NCBI RefSeq assembly: GCF_003143935.1 | Contig: NZ_QFRX01000001.1 | Span: 9,269,403-9,333,402 of the forward strand | Length of the DNA stretch: 64,000 nucleotides | Direction: 5' to 3' | Source of the DNA: Streptomyces sp. Act143 | GTDB taxonomy: Bacteria; Actinomycetota; Actinomycetes; Streptomycetales; Streptomycetaceae | Part shown: positions 53,344 to 61,926 of the stretch, in pieces | Position numbering within the stretch: position 1 is the stretch's first letter | Layout of the letters: each line of letters starts with the position of its first letter | The notes under the pieces: generated by a model | Told to the model about the DNA's origin: nothing | The model's input: the letters and a program-made list of their open reading frames with translations, nothing else | The model's database searches: none | Translations under genes and position numbers: made by a program

Positions 53344-54138
53344 ATGATGGGACCAGCACACTCACTGTCGGGGGCCGCGGCCTGGCTCGGCGTCGGAGCG
53401 GCCGCCGCCGCGGCGGGCCACGCGATGCCCTGGCCGGTCCTGCTCGCCGGAGCGCTGATCTGCGCGGGGGCCGCCCTCGCCCCCGACCTGGACCACAAGG
53501 CGGCCACCATCTCGCGCGCCTTCGGGCCCATCTCGCGAGGGCTGTGCGAGATCGTCGACAAGCTCTCCTACGCCGTCTACAAGGCGACGAAGAAGCAGGG
53601 CGACCCGCGTCGCTCCGGCGGGCACCGCACGCTCACCCACACCTGGCTGTGGGCCGTCCTGATCGGTACCGGTGCCTCGGTCGCGGCGATCACCGGAGGC
53701 CGCTGGGCCGTCCTGGCGATCCTCTTCGTGCACATGGTGCTCGCCATCGAGGGCCTGCTGTGGCGGGCGACCCGTGGTTCCAGTGCCGACGTCCTGGTGT
53801 GGCTGCTGGCCGCGACCAGTGCGTGGATCATCGCCGGGGTCCTCGACAAGCCGGGCAACGGCTCGGACTGGCTGTTCACGGACCCGGGCCAGGAGTACCT
53901 GTGGCTGGGGCTGCCGATCGTGCTGGGCGCGCTGGTCCACGACATCGGGGACGCCCTGACGGTCTCGGGCTGCCCGATCCTGTGGCCGATCCCGGTGGGC
54001 CGCAAGCGCTGGTACCCGATCGGTCCGCCCAAGGCCATGCGGTTCCGCGCGGGCAGCTGGATCGAGCTGAAGGTGCTGATGCCAGCGTTCATGGTGCTCG
54101 GCGGGGTGGGCTGCGCAGCAGCACTGAATTTCATCTGA
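53344..54138 (+). CDS. YdjM-like membrane-bound metal-dependent hydrolase
   Basis: The 264-residue product has four or five transmembrane helices and the family pattern MGPAHSLSGAAAW at the start, then APDLDHKAATISR and GGHRTLTHTWLW, in which the His and Asp residues are the putative metal ligands. These proteins are annotated as inner-membrane hydrolases of unknown substrate. ATG 53344 is chosen over ATG 53347. It is divergent from the helicase. Confidence 0.85.
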   Translation: MMGPAHSLSGAAAWLGVGAAAAAAGHAMPWPVLLAGALICAGAALAPDLDHKAATISRAFGPISRGLCEIVDKLSYAVYKATKKQGDPRRSGGHRTLTHTWLWAVLIGTGASVAAITGGRWAVLAILFVHMVLAIEGLLWRATRGSSADVLVWLLAATSAWIIAGVLDKPGNGSDWLFTDPGQEYLWLGLPIVLGALVHDIGDALTVSGCPILWPIPVGRKRWYPIGPPKAMRFRAGSWIELKVLMPAFMVLGGVGCAAALNFI

Positions 54139-54182
54139 GGCAGGCGCACGCGGCCGGTGGCGGGGACGGCCGCAGGGGAATC

Positions 54183-54443
54183 TCACCCCTCGGAGGCCGC
54201 TCCGCCGCCGTACCGGCGCTCGAACTGCGCGATGCGCCCTTCGGAGTCCACGGTGCGGGCCTTGCCGGTGTAGAAGGGGTGGCTCTCCGAGGAGATCTCG
54301 ACGTCCACCACGGGGTAGGTCTCGCCGTCGTCCCAGTCGATGGTCTGGTCGCTCGTGGCGGTGGACCGGGTCAGGAAGGCGTATCCGGCGGCCCGGTCGC
54401 GGAAGACCACCGAGTGGTAGTCGGGGTGCTTGTCCTGCTGCAT
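54183..54443 (-). CDS. rpmE2: Type B ribosomal protein L31, zinc-independent
   Basis: The 86-residue protein reads MQQDKHPDYHSVVFRDRAAG, then DGETYPVVDVEISSESHPFY and TGKARTVDSEGRIAQFERRY, the type B L31 of the 50S subunit. It lacks the Cys residues of the zinc-binding form, so it can replace it when zinc is scarce. Zur regulation is known for this gene in Streptomyces, but no Zur box is clear here because the DUF5709 gene ends just 15 bases upstream. Confidence 0.95.
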   Translation of the reverse strand: MQQDKHPDYHSVVFRDRAAGYAFLTRSTATSDQTIDWDDGETYPVVDVEISSESHPFYTGKARTVDSEGRIAQFERRYGGGAASEG

Positions 54444-54458
54444 GCGTGCTCCTCGGGG

Positions 54459-54929
54459 TCAGCCGGACAGGGAGTCCTCGTCGACGATGTGCATCGCGGC
54501 CTCCTCGGCGGAGGCGGCGGCGCCGTCGATGCCCACGTCCGTGGCGATCAGGGCGCTCTCCTCGTCCTCGTGGGCACCTTCGTCCGGTGCCACCAGACGG
54601 CCGGAGCGACGGGCGCCGACTTCGTTGTCCAGCAGTTCGCCGTCGGTGCCGTCGCAGTCGCCGATGCCGTCGCCGTCGGGCGCGACGACATCCGGCAGTT
54701 CCTCGGCGAGCCGCTGCTCCAGGCTCTCGCCCTGCCACCGCTCGGCGGCTGTCACACCGGTGTGCTCCACCGCCCATGGTCTGTCCGGAGGGGACCAGCC
54801 GCGGTCGAGGGGGTCGTCGACACCGTCGTTCTCCAGGGTGTCCTCCGCGTCGAGCAGCCCGGAGTCGTCCTGGATCTCGGATCCGTCGGGCTGGTAGACG
54901 TCGTCGCCCCATCCGTCGGCGCTGTTCAC
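54459..54929 (-). CDS. DUF5709-type acidic protein
   Basis: The 156-residue product begins VNSADGWGDDVYQPDGSEIQ and carries the segments LDAEDTLENDGVDDPLDRGW, then ERWQGESLEQRLAEELPDV, and ends EEAAMHIVDEDSLSG. This is the DUF5709 pattern, very acidic and probably disordered, known in Streptomyces without a function. GTG 54929 follows GGAGG at five bases. It lies 15 bases upstream of rpmE2 on the same strand, so the two are probably co-transcribed. Confidence 0.85.
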   Translation of the reverse strand: MNSADGWGDDVYQPDGSEIQDDSGLLDAEDTLENDGVDDPLDRGWSPPDRPWAVEHTGVTAAERWQGESLEQRLAEELPDVVAPDGDGIGDCDGTDGELLDNEVGARRSGRLVAPDEGAHEDEESALIATDVGIDGAAASAEEAAMHIVDEDSLSG

Positions 54930-55361
54930 GGGTACCTCCAGGTGCTGGGGACGGGCGCGGTCCCGCAGCGGCCGATCGTGCGTCGCCGCTGCGCGGGGCA
55001 CAGACCGCACCCGGGGAACCCGACCGTCCCCGGGCACTCCCCGAGCCGGTGCCGATATCCAGCCTTCCATCCCCTTTCGGGACCGCGCAACGGCACGGGG
55101 GCAAGCGGGGGCGCCGGATCCTGGGAGGTGGAGGGGGAGGAGGGGGGCGAAGGAGGCGGACGGCACGAGGGCGTCGAAGGAGACGAGCGAGGCCGAGGCC
55201 GCCCGACGGCTGCTCCGTCCAAAGACGCCGCTCCCCGCCCAGCGGCGGAGCATCCCGTCGCACCCGCCCCCCTCATCCGGTCGCACCCGACCCGCTCGGC
55301 CGTCGCACCCGCCCCCCTCATCCCGTGGCGCCCGACCCCCTGGGCGTCGCACCCGACCCGC
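54930..55361. other. Intergenic region with a minisatellite
   Basis: No gene is seen in this 432-base stretch. Bases about 55251-55370 are a minisatellite of GTCGCACCCG(A/C)CCC units alternating with CTCATCC and CTCGGCC. Another part (55100-55160) is purine-rich (gggaggtggagggggaggag). The promoter of the DUF5709 gene should lie just upstream of 54929. Confidence 0.5.
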
Positions 55362-57143
55362 TCAGCCGTGCCAAGACCTCCACAGCGCCGCATACGCCCC
55401 GTCCGCCGCGACCAGGTCGTCATGGCTGCCCAGCTCGCTGATGCGGCCGTTCTCGACGACGGCGATGATGTCCGCGTCGTGGGCGGTGTGCAGCCGGTGG
55501 GCGATGGCGACGACGGTGCGGCCGTCGAGGACGCGGGCCAGGGACCGCTCCAGGTGACGCGCCGCGCGCGGGTCGAGCAGGGATGTCGCCTCGTCCAGGA
55601 CCAGCGTGTGCGGATCGGCCAGCACCAGCCGGGCCAGCGCGATCTGCTGGGCCTGCGCCGGCGTGAGCGCGAGGCCACCCGAGCCGACCTCGGTGTCGAG
55701 GCCGTCGTCGAGGGCGCGCGCCCAGCCGTCCGCGTCGACCGCGCCCAGCGCCGCCCACAGCTCGGCGTCCTCGGCACCCGTGCGGGCGAGGAGGAGGTTG
55801 TCGCGCAGCGAGCCCACGAACACGTGGTGCTCCTGGTTGACGAGGGCGACGTGCGAGCGGACGCCCTCCGCGGTCATCCGGGACAGCTCCGCGCCGCCCA
55901 GGGTGATCCGGCCGTCCCGTGGCGCGTAGATGCCCGCGAGCAGCCGTCCCAGCGTCGACTTCCCCGCACCGGACGGGCCGACCAGCGCCATCCGGGTGCC
56001 GGGGGCGACCTCCAGAGACACCTTGCGGAGCACGTCGACGCCCTCCAGGTAGCCGAAGTGCACCCGGTCCGCGTGCACATGGCGCCCCTCGGGGGACACC
56101 GAGGCGTCACCGGCGTCCGGCTCGACCTCCCGGACGCCGACCAGACGGGCCAGAGACACCTGGGCGACCTGCAACTCGTCGTACCAGCGCAGGATCAGCC
56201 CGACCGGGTCGACGAGCATCTGAGCGATCAGCGCCCCGGTCGTCAGCTGGCCGACGTCGATCCAGCCGTGCAGCACCATCACACCGCCGACCATCAGGAC
56301 CGAGGCGAGGATCATCACGTGGGTGACGTTGATGAACGGGAACAGCACCGACCGCAGCCAGAGCGTGTACCGCTCCCACGCCGTCCACTCCTTGATCCGA
56401 CGCTCCGACAGCTCGACGCGACGCCGCCCGAGCCGGTGCGCCTCGACGGTGCGCCCGGCGTCCACGGTCTCGGCGAGCGCGGCGGCGACGGCGGCGTACC
56501 CGGCGGACTCCGACCGGTAGGCGGACGGCGCCCGCTTGAAGTACCAGCGGCAGCCGATCACCAGCAGCGGCAGGGCCAGCAGTACGGCCGCGGCCAGCGG
56601 CGGAGCCGTGACGACGAGCCCGCCGAGCAGCAGCACCACCCACACCGTGCCGATCGCCAGCTGGGGCACGGCCTCGCGCATGGCGTTGGCCAGCCGGTCG
56701 ATGTCGGTGGTGATGCGGGACAGCAGGTCACCGGTACCGGCCCGTTCCAGTACGCCCGGCGGCAGGCCGACCGAGCGCACGAGGAAGTCCTCGCGCAGGT
56801 CGGCCAGCATCCGTTCGCCGAGCATCGCGCCGCGCAGCCGTACCTGTCGTACGAACACGGCCTGGACGACGAGTGCGGCCACGAACAGCCCGGCGGTCAG
56901 CTCCAGATGCACCTCCCGGGCTCCCTCCGCGACCCGGTCGACGAGTCCGCCGAGCAGCCAGGGACCCACCATCGACGCCACCACGGACACCGTGTTGACG
57001 GTGACGAGGAGGAGAAGGGCACGGCGGTGCCTGCGGAACAGTTCGGCCACATAGGCGCGTACGGTCGCGGTGCCCCCGACGGGCAGGGTGTTCGCCGTCG
57101 TCGGGGCCGCCGGGTCGTACGCCGGTGGCGCCACGCCGATCAT
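55362..57143 (-). CDS. ABC exporter subunit A (canonical Walker A, unusual signature)
   Basis: The 593-residue half-exporter has six transmembrane helices (residues about 40-320) and a C-terminal ATPase. Walker A is intact (GPSGAGKSTLGRLL) and Walker B is LVLDEATSLLD, but the ABC signature is LTPAQAQQIAL in place of LSGGQ. Its ATG overlaps the stop of the upstream subunit (ATGA). The pair is probably a heterodimeric multidrug or lipid exporter of the MsbA/BmrCD kind. Substrate unknown. Confidence 0.9.
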   Translation of the reverse strand: MIGVAPPAYDPAAPTTANTLPVGGTATVRAYVAELFRRHRRALLLLVTVNTVSVVASMVGPWLLGGLVDRVAEGAREVHLELTAGLFVAALVVQAVFVRQVRLRGAMLGERMLADLREDFLVRSVGLPPGVLERAGTGDLLSRITTDIDRLANAMREAVPQLAIGTVWVVLLLGGLVVTAPPLAAAVLLALPLLVIGCRWYFKRAPSAYRSESAGYAAVAAALAETVDAGRTVEAHRLGRRRVELSERRIKEWTAWERYTLWLRSVLFPFINVTHVMILASVLMVGGVMVLHGWIDVGQLTTGALIAQMLVDPVGLILRWYDELQVAQVSLARLVGVREVEPDAGDASVSPEGRHVHADRVHFGYLEGVDVLRKVSLEVAPGTRMALVGPSGAGKSTLGRLLAGIYAPRDGRITLGGAELSRMTAEGVRSHVALVNQEHHVFVGSLRDNLLLARTGAEDAELWAALGAVDADGWARALDDGLDTEVGSGGLALTPAQAQQIALARLVLADPHTLVLDEATSLLDPRAARHLERSLARVLDGRTVVAIAHRLHTAHDADIIAVVENGRISELGSHDDLVAADGAYAALWRSWHG

Positions 57144-59212
57144 GCCGTCTCCTCGATCTCTTCCAGTGCGCCCGTCAGGGCGGCTTCGTCGTCGGTCTCG
57201 CGCGTGACGACCGCGCGGTACCGGGGTTCCTTGTGCACGAGTTCGCGGTGCACGCCCACCGCCACGACCTCGCCCTCGTGGACCAGGACGACCCGGTCCG
57301 CGCGGTCCAGCAGCAGCGGAGAGGAGGTGAACACGACGGTGGTGCGCCCCGTCCTCACGTCCCGTACGCCCTCGGCGATACGGGCCTCGGTGTGCGAGTC
57401 CACGGCCGAGGTCGGCTCGTCCAGGACGAGCACCTCGGGGTCGGTGAACAGCGACCTGGCCAGCGCGAGCCGCTGGCGCTGGCCGCCCGACAGGGAACGG
57501 CCGCGCTCGGTGATCCGGGCGTCCATCGGGTCCTCGGCGCCGAGCGAGCCCTGCACCAGGGCGGCGAGGACGTCGTCGCACCGTGCGGCCGCCAGCGCCT
57601 CGCGGGCGTCCACGTCCCCCGACGCGGGCACGTCGAGGAGTTCGCGCAGGGTGCCGGAGAGCAGAACGGGGTCCTTGTCCTGCACGAGCACGGCAGTGCG
57701 CGCGGAGTCGAGCGGCAGCTCGTCCAGCGGCACCCCGCCCAGCAGCACAGACGGGTCTTCCCCGGCCGATGCCGGGTGGCCGCCCAGCCGTTCCGCCAGG
57801 CGCCCCGCAGCGTCCGGGTCCCCGCACACCACGGCCGTCAGTCGGCCCGCGGGCGCGAGCAGCCCGGTCGCCGGGTCGTACAGGTCGCCGGACAGGTCAC
57901 CGGACGGCACCTTCCCGGCCGATGAACTGGTCGACGATCCGGCCGGCGAACCGGCCTCAAAGCCGGCCTTGCCGCCGGTCGACGAGCCGGCCTCAAAGTC
58001 GGCCTTGCCGCCGGTCGACGAGCCGGCCTCAAAGTCGGCCTTGCCGCCGGTCGACGAGCCGGACTCGACGCCGGCCTCCGAGCCGGTCGCCGAGCCCGCC
58101 CTCGTGCCGCCGTCGGAGACGCCCCCCGAGCCCGCCGTCGTGCCGCCGTCGGTGATGCCCGCAGAGCCCGCCCCCGTGCCGACATCGCAGACGCCCCCCG
58201 AGCCGGCCTCGGAAGTGGCCCGCGTCAGCGACAGCACCCGCGCGGCCCGGCGGGCCGAAGGACGGGAGAAGGAGTACGCCATGGCGATCTCCTCGAAGTG
58301 CCGCAGCGGATAGGTCAGCACCATGACCGAGCTGTAGACGGTCACGAGTTCGCCGACGGTGATCCGGCCCTCGCGGGCGAGGCCGACGCCGTGCCAGACG
58401 ACCGCGATCAGCAGCAGCCCCGGCAGCAGCACCTGGATGGCCGAGATCAGCGACCACATCCGGGCGGTGCGCACGGCGGCGTGCCGGACCTCCTGGGAGG
58501 CGCTGCGGTACCGGTCGAGGAACAGCTCCTCGCCACCGATGCCGCGCAGCACCCGCAGGCCGGCGACGGTGTCCGAGGCCAGCTCGGTGGCGCGGCCGGC
58601 CTTCTCGCGCTGGAGGTCGGCGCGCCGGGTCGCCCGGGGGAGCAGCGGCAGCACCGCGAGCGCCAGCACGGGCAGCCCGACGGCGACGACCACCCCGAGC
58701 GCGGGCTGGTAGACGACCAGGCCCACACAGACGAACAGGATGGTGAGCGCGGCGGCGGTGAACCGGGAGACGGCCTCCACGAACCAGCCGATCTTCTCGA
58801 CGTCGCCGGTGGAGACGGCCACGACCTCACCGGCGGCGACCCGCCGGGTCAGCGCCGAGCCCAGCGTCGCCGCCTTGCGGGCGAGCAGCTGCTGGACGCG
58901 CGCGGCGGCCGTGATCCAGTTGGTGATGGCGGCGCGGTGCAGGAAGGTGTCGCCGATCGCGTTGCCGGCGCAGGCCAGCGCCAGCAGCCCGCCCGCGAGG
59001 GCGAGCCGGCTGCCGGAGCGGTCGACGACGGCCTGGACGGCGAGGCCCACGCAGAACGGCAGGGTGGACACGGACACGAAGTGCACCAGTCCCCAGGCCA
59101 GGGATCTGAGCTGGCCGCCCAGTTGATTCCGGAAGAGCCACCACAGGAATCGGGGACCCGAGCGCGCGTCCGGCACACCCGGGTCGGGATACGGAAGGTC
59201 TTGAATCTGCAT
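57140..59212 (-). CDS. ABC exporter subunit B (degenerate Walker A, canonical signature)
   Basis: The 690-residue half-exporter has six transmembrane helices (about 25-320). The linker to the ATPase is enlarged to about 125 residues by Gly/Ser-rich sequence, including three copies of SSTGGKADFEAG (36-bp repeat near 57951-58060). The Walker A position reads VVCGDPDAAGRLAERLGG, lacking the Lys-Ser/Thr. The signature LSGGQRQRLALARS and Walker B LVLDEPTSAVD are intact. It is coupled to subunit A (ATGA). One active and one degenerate ATP site are predicted for the dimer. Confidence 0.9.
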   Translation of the reverse strand: MQIQDLPYPDPGVPDARSGPRFLWWLFRNQLGGQLRSLAWGLVHFVSVSTLPFCVGLAVQAVVDRSGSRLALAGGLLALACAGNAIGDTFLHRAAITNWITAAARVQQLLARKAATLGSALTRRVAAGEVVAVSTGDVEKIGWFVEAVSRFTAAALTILFVCVGLVVYQPALGVVVAVGLPVLALAVLPLLPRATRRADLQREKAGRATELASDTVAGLRVLRGIGGEELFLDRYRSASQEVRHAAVRTARMWSLISAIQVLLPGLLLIAVVWHGVGLAREGRITVGELVTVYSSVMVLTYPLRHFEEIAMAYSFSRPSARRAARVLSLTRATSEAGSGGVCDVGTGAGSAGITDGGTTAGSGGVSDGGTRAGSATGSEAGVESGSSTGGKADFEAGSSTGGKADFEAGSSTGGKAGFEAGSPAGSSTSSSAGKVPSGDLSGDLYDPATGLLAPAGRLTAVVCGDPDAAGRLAERLGGHPASAGEDPSVLLGGVPLDELPLDSARTAVLVQDKDPVLLSGTLRELLDVPASGDVDAREALAAARCDDVLAALVQGSLGAEDPMDARITERGRSLSGGQRQRLALARSLFTDPEVLVLDEPTSAVDSHTEARIAEGVRDVRTGRTTVVFTSSPLLLDRADRVVLVHEGEVVAVGVHRELVHKEPRYRAVVTRETDDEAALTGALEEIEETA

Positions 59213-59357
59213 GACGGATGACGTCCCAGTGGCTCGTGTCAGGGGGTGATGGGGACCGCGGACGGCGGTAGCAAACCGTGAAAGGTTCGCGTCATCGCGC
59301 GGTCGGAGGCAACCGGTTTTCCGCGTGTCCGGGCGCACCCGGTGCGACCATGGCCGG

Positions 59358-60098
59358 GTGTCGATCGATGTACGGCGTGCGGTGCTCTGCGGTTCCCTGG
59401 TGCTGGTCCTGGCCGCCTGTTCGGGGCCGAGGGGTGCCGACCCGCCGACGAAACCTCGGGCCGGGGCCGGGACCGCCGCCCCGGAGGACATCCCCGGCGT
59501 CGGCGACCGCCTCCGACACCGCATCCCCGCCGACTCCCGCCAGGTCGTCGCGGTCTACGGCGACGGCGTGAACGCGCCGAACGCCACCGTCGTGCTCTAC
59601 ACCCAGCGCGGCTCGGAGAGCGCCTCGAAGCGGGCCTCGCAGCGCGGCACCACCTGGGAGCGCACCCGCAGCTGGCCCGCGCACAACGGCAGGAAGGGCT
59701 GGACGACCGACCACCACGAGGGCGACAAGCGCAGCCCCGTGGGCGTGTTCACGCTCAGCGACGCGGGCGGCGTCCTGAAGGACCCCGGATCGAAACTGCC
59801 GTACACGCAGTCCGCGGCCTTCACCGCCCCGCGCTGGTGGCCGAGGTCGCACTGGCACGACTTCGACTACGTCATCGCCATCGACTACAACCGCGTCAAG
59901 GGCACCCCTCCGAACGACCCGACCCGCCCGGAGGGCGAGCGCAGGGGCGGCGGCATCTGGCTGCACATGGACCACGGCAGCGGTACGTCGGCCTGCGTCA
60001 GCCTGTCCAAGTCCGCGATGGAGTACCTGCTGCGCACGCTCGACCCGGACCGGCATCCTGTGGTGGTGATGGGGGACAGGGCCGACCTGGCGGGCTAG
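59358..60098 (+). CDS. L,D-transpeptidase-like lipoprotein
   Basis: The 246-residue exported protein begins with a lipoprotein signal (VLCGSLVLVLAACSG). The C-terminal domain has HMDHGSGTSACVSLSKSAME, with the catalytic Cys (S-A-C-V-S) and His of the YkuD-like fold, and the segment EGDKRSPVGVFTLSDAGG upstream. Such enzymes form L,D cross-links or attach groups to peptidoglycan. GTG 59358 is chosen because it directly precedes the signal. Divergent from the ABC exporter. Confidence 0.82.
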   Translation: MSIDVRRAVLCGSLVLVLAACSGPRGADPPTKPRAGAGTAAPEDIPGVGDRLRHRIPADSRQVVAVYGDGVNAPNATVVLYTQRGSESASKRASQRGTTWERTRSWPAHNGRKGWTTDHHEGDKRSPVGVFTLSDAGGVLKDPGSKLPYTQSAAFTAPRWWPRSHWHDFDYVIAIDYNRVKGTPPNDPTRPEGERRGGGIWLHMDHGSGTSACVSLSKSAMEYLLRTLDPDRHPVVVMGDRADLAG

Positions 60099-60155
60099 TA
60101 CGCCCGCCGGAGGCGTCATTGCGCCGCACGCCCAACTCGCCGTAGAACACCGGCC

Positions 60156-61754
60156 ATGAAGAGACGGCTTATCATGTCCATGCTCGGCGGAGCGACCCTC
60201 CTGGCGAGCACCCTCCTCGGGGCGGCACCGGCCCAGGCCGTTCAACCCGCAGACGTGCCCGCCGAGTTCGGCAGCGACTGGCACGACCCGATCACCGCCG
60301 CCCCGCCCGTCACCAAGCCCTCCGGCAGGTCCTGCCAAGTCACGCTCGCGGAAGCCCAGTTCCGTGACTTCACGCCGTACCGGGGGAGTTACACGCCTCC
60401 CGAAGGCTGCGGCGACCGCTGGAGCAAGGTGGTCCTGCGGATGGACGGCAAGGTGAAGGGCCGTCAGTACGACCGGCTCGGCCATCTGCGCGTCGGCGGG
60501 GTCGAGATCTTCCGCACGTCGACCCCGGAGCCGTCGCCCGACGGGATCGAGTGGTCGGTCGAGAAGGACGTCACGCGCTACAGCGACACCTTCCGCTCCG
60601 CCCAGGACGTCGAGATGCTGATCGGCAACGTCGTCGACGACACGTACACGGGCGTCATCGACGTCAAGGTCAGGCTGACGTTCTACGCGGGCCGGCCGTC
60701 CGCCGCCCGGACCCCCGACCGGGTCCTGCCCCTCACCGACGGCACCGTCACCACGCCGCGCAACAGCGAACGCATCGTCGCCGAGGTGTACGCCACCGGC
60801 TCCGGCGGCGGGTGCGAGGAGTACTGGTACCTGACGGTGCCCGACGCGGCGCCGTACTCCTGCAAGGCCGACAACGGTCCCTACCGCGAGGTGCAGATCA
60901 AGGTCGACGGTCAACTGGCCGGAGTCGCGGCGCCGTTCCCGCACGTGTGGACGGGCGGCTGGTCCAACCCCTTCCTCTGGTACGTCATTCCGGGACCGCG
61001 CGCCTTCGACGTCAAGCCGATCGAATACGACCTGACACCGTTCGCCGGTCTCCTCAACGACGGCGCGCCGCACCGCGTGCAGGTGGACGTCGTCGGCGTG
61101 CCCGAGGGGCAGAGCGGCTGGAGCGCGCCCGTGAACATCGCCGTCTGGCAGGACGCGGAGCGCGCGCACGTCACCGGCGGGCTCACCGCGCACACCGTCG
61201 GCGACCTCACCAACTCCTCGGTCCACACGCCCGGTTCGGAGCACCGCCTGGACACCGAGGGCGCCCACCGGCTTACCGTCACCGGATACGTCGACACCTC
61301 GCACGGCCGCGTGACCACCACCGTCCGCCGGTCGCTGACGAACACCTCCACGCACCGCTGGGCCGAGGGCGAGAACCTGGACGGTCTCGACGCGACCTGG
61401 ACGGACACCGAGTCGGTCACCGTCGACGGACGCGGCCCGGCGCACACGACGCGCACCCGGCGGACGTACACGATGAACGGCACGACGACGATCGGCGCGG
61501 ACGACCGGCTGCGGACCGTGCTGACGCTCGGCGACCGTGCCTCGGTCGACGTCGACGTCGACGGCCGTCACCGGCAACGGCTCGACGACACCTACACCGG
61601 CGACGCCACCTGGACCCTCAACGTCCCGCGCGACCAGCGGCACGCGGTCGGCACGACGAGGGAGCGCTACCGGCTGTCCGGCCCGGGCGGCTGCTACGAC
61701 CGCTCGCTGGCCACCGTTCAGGGGGTGCTGACCGAGGATCGCGCGGGCTGCTGA
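60156..61754 (+). CDS. Secreted PNGase A-like protein
   Basis: The 532-residue exported protein has a signal peptide ending APAQA. The N-terminal half matches the peptide N-glycosidase A group: FRDFTPYRGSYTPPEGCGDR, WSKVVLRMDGKVKGRQYDRL and VGGVEIFRTSTPEPSPDGIE, then YSDTFRSAQDVEMLIGNV. Members release N-glycans from glycoproteins; activity of bacterial ones is less certain. Six or more Cys suggest disulfides. It lies 57 bases after the transpeptidase gene. Confidence 0.8.
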   Translation: MKRRLIMSMLGGATLLASTLLGAAPAQAVQPADVPAEFGSDWHDPITAAPPVTKPSGRSCQVTLAEAQFRDFTPYRGSYTPPEGCGDRWSKVVLRMDGKVKGRQYDRLGHLRVGGVEIFRTSTPEPSPDGIEWSVEKDVTRYSDTFRSAQDVEMLIGNVVDDTYTGVIDVKVRLTFYAGRPSAARTPDRVLPLTDGTVTTPRNSERIVAEVYATGSGGGCEEYWYLTVPDAAPYSCKADNGPYREVQIKVDGQLAGVAAPFPHVWTGGWSNPFLWYVIPGPRAFDVKPIEYDLTPFAGLLNDGAPHRVQVDVVGVPEGQSGWSAPVNIAVWQDAERAHVTGGLTAHTVGDLTNSSVHTPGSEHRLDTEGAHRLTVTGYVDTSHGRVTTTVRRSLTNTSTHRWAEGENLDGLDATWTDTESVTVDGRGPAHTTRTRRTYTMNGTTTIGADDRLRTVLTLGDRASVDVDVDGRHRQRLDDTYTGDATWTLNVPRDQRHAVGTTRERYRLSGPGGCYDRSLATVQGVLTEDRAGC

Positions 61755-61850
61755 AGGGAGTTGTGTGCGATGCGTCACTCGAGGCGGGATTTACGCGGCT
61801 GAAACACGGCGGTCTTGTGCGAGATCAACGGCACGGTCAGAGTGATCGAC

Positions 61851-61868
61851 ACGGAAACCGCTTTCCGT
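61851..61868. promoter_or_regulatory. Dyad operator candidate upstream of the dicarboxylate transporter
   Basis: ACGGAAA (61851-61857) and TTTCCGT (61862-61868) form a perfect 7-bp dyad around CCGC, about 60 bases before the transporter start. The size and position fit a dimeric regulator of the IclR or similar type. The regulator itself is not adjacent. Confidence 0.5.
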
Positions 61869-61926
61869 ATCGCAGAAGTTCTGCTCCTCGACCTCTGTGT
61901 GCCACCGTCCCCCACAAGGAGTGCCC

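Noticed and set aside
50349..58313. A 2,654-codon open frame on the plus strand
   Set aside because: It runs antisense through the TesB, helicase, L31 and ABC genes, all with clear motifs on their own strands or frames; it is a high-GC shadow.
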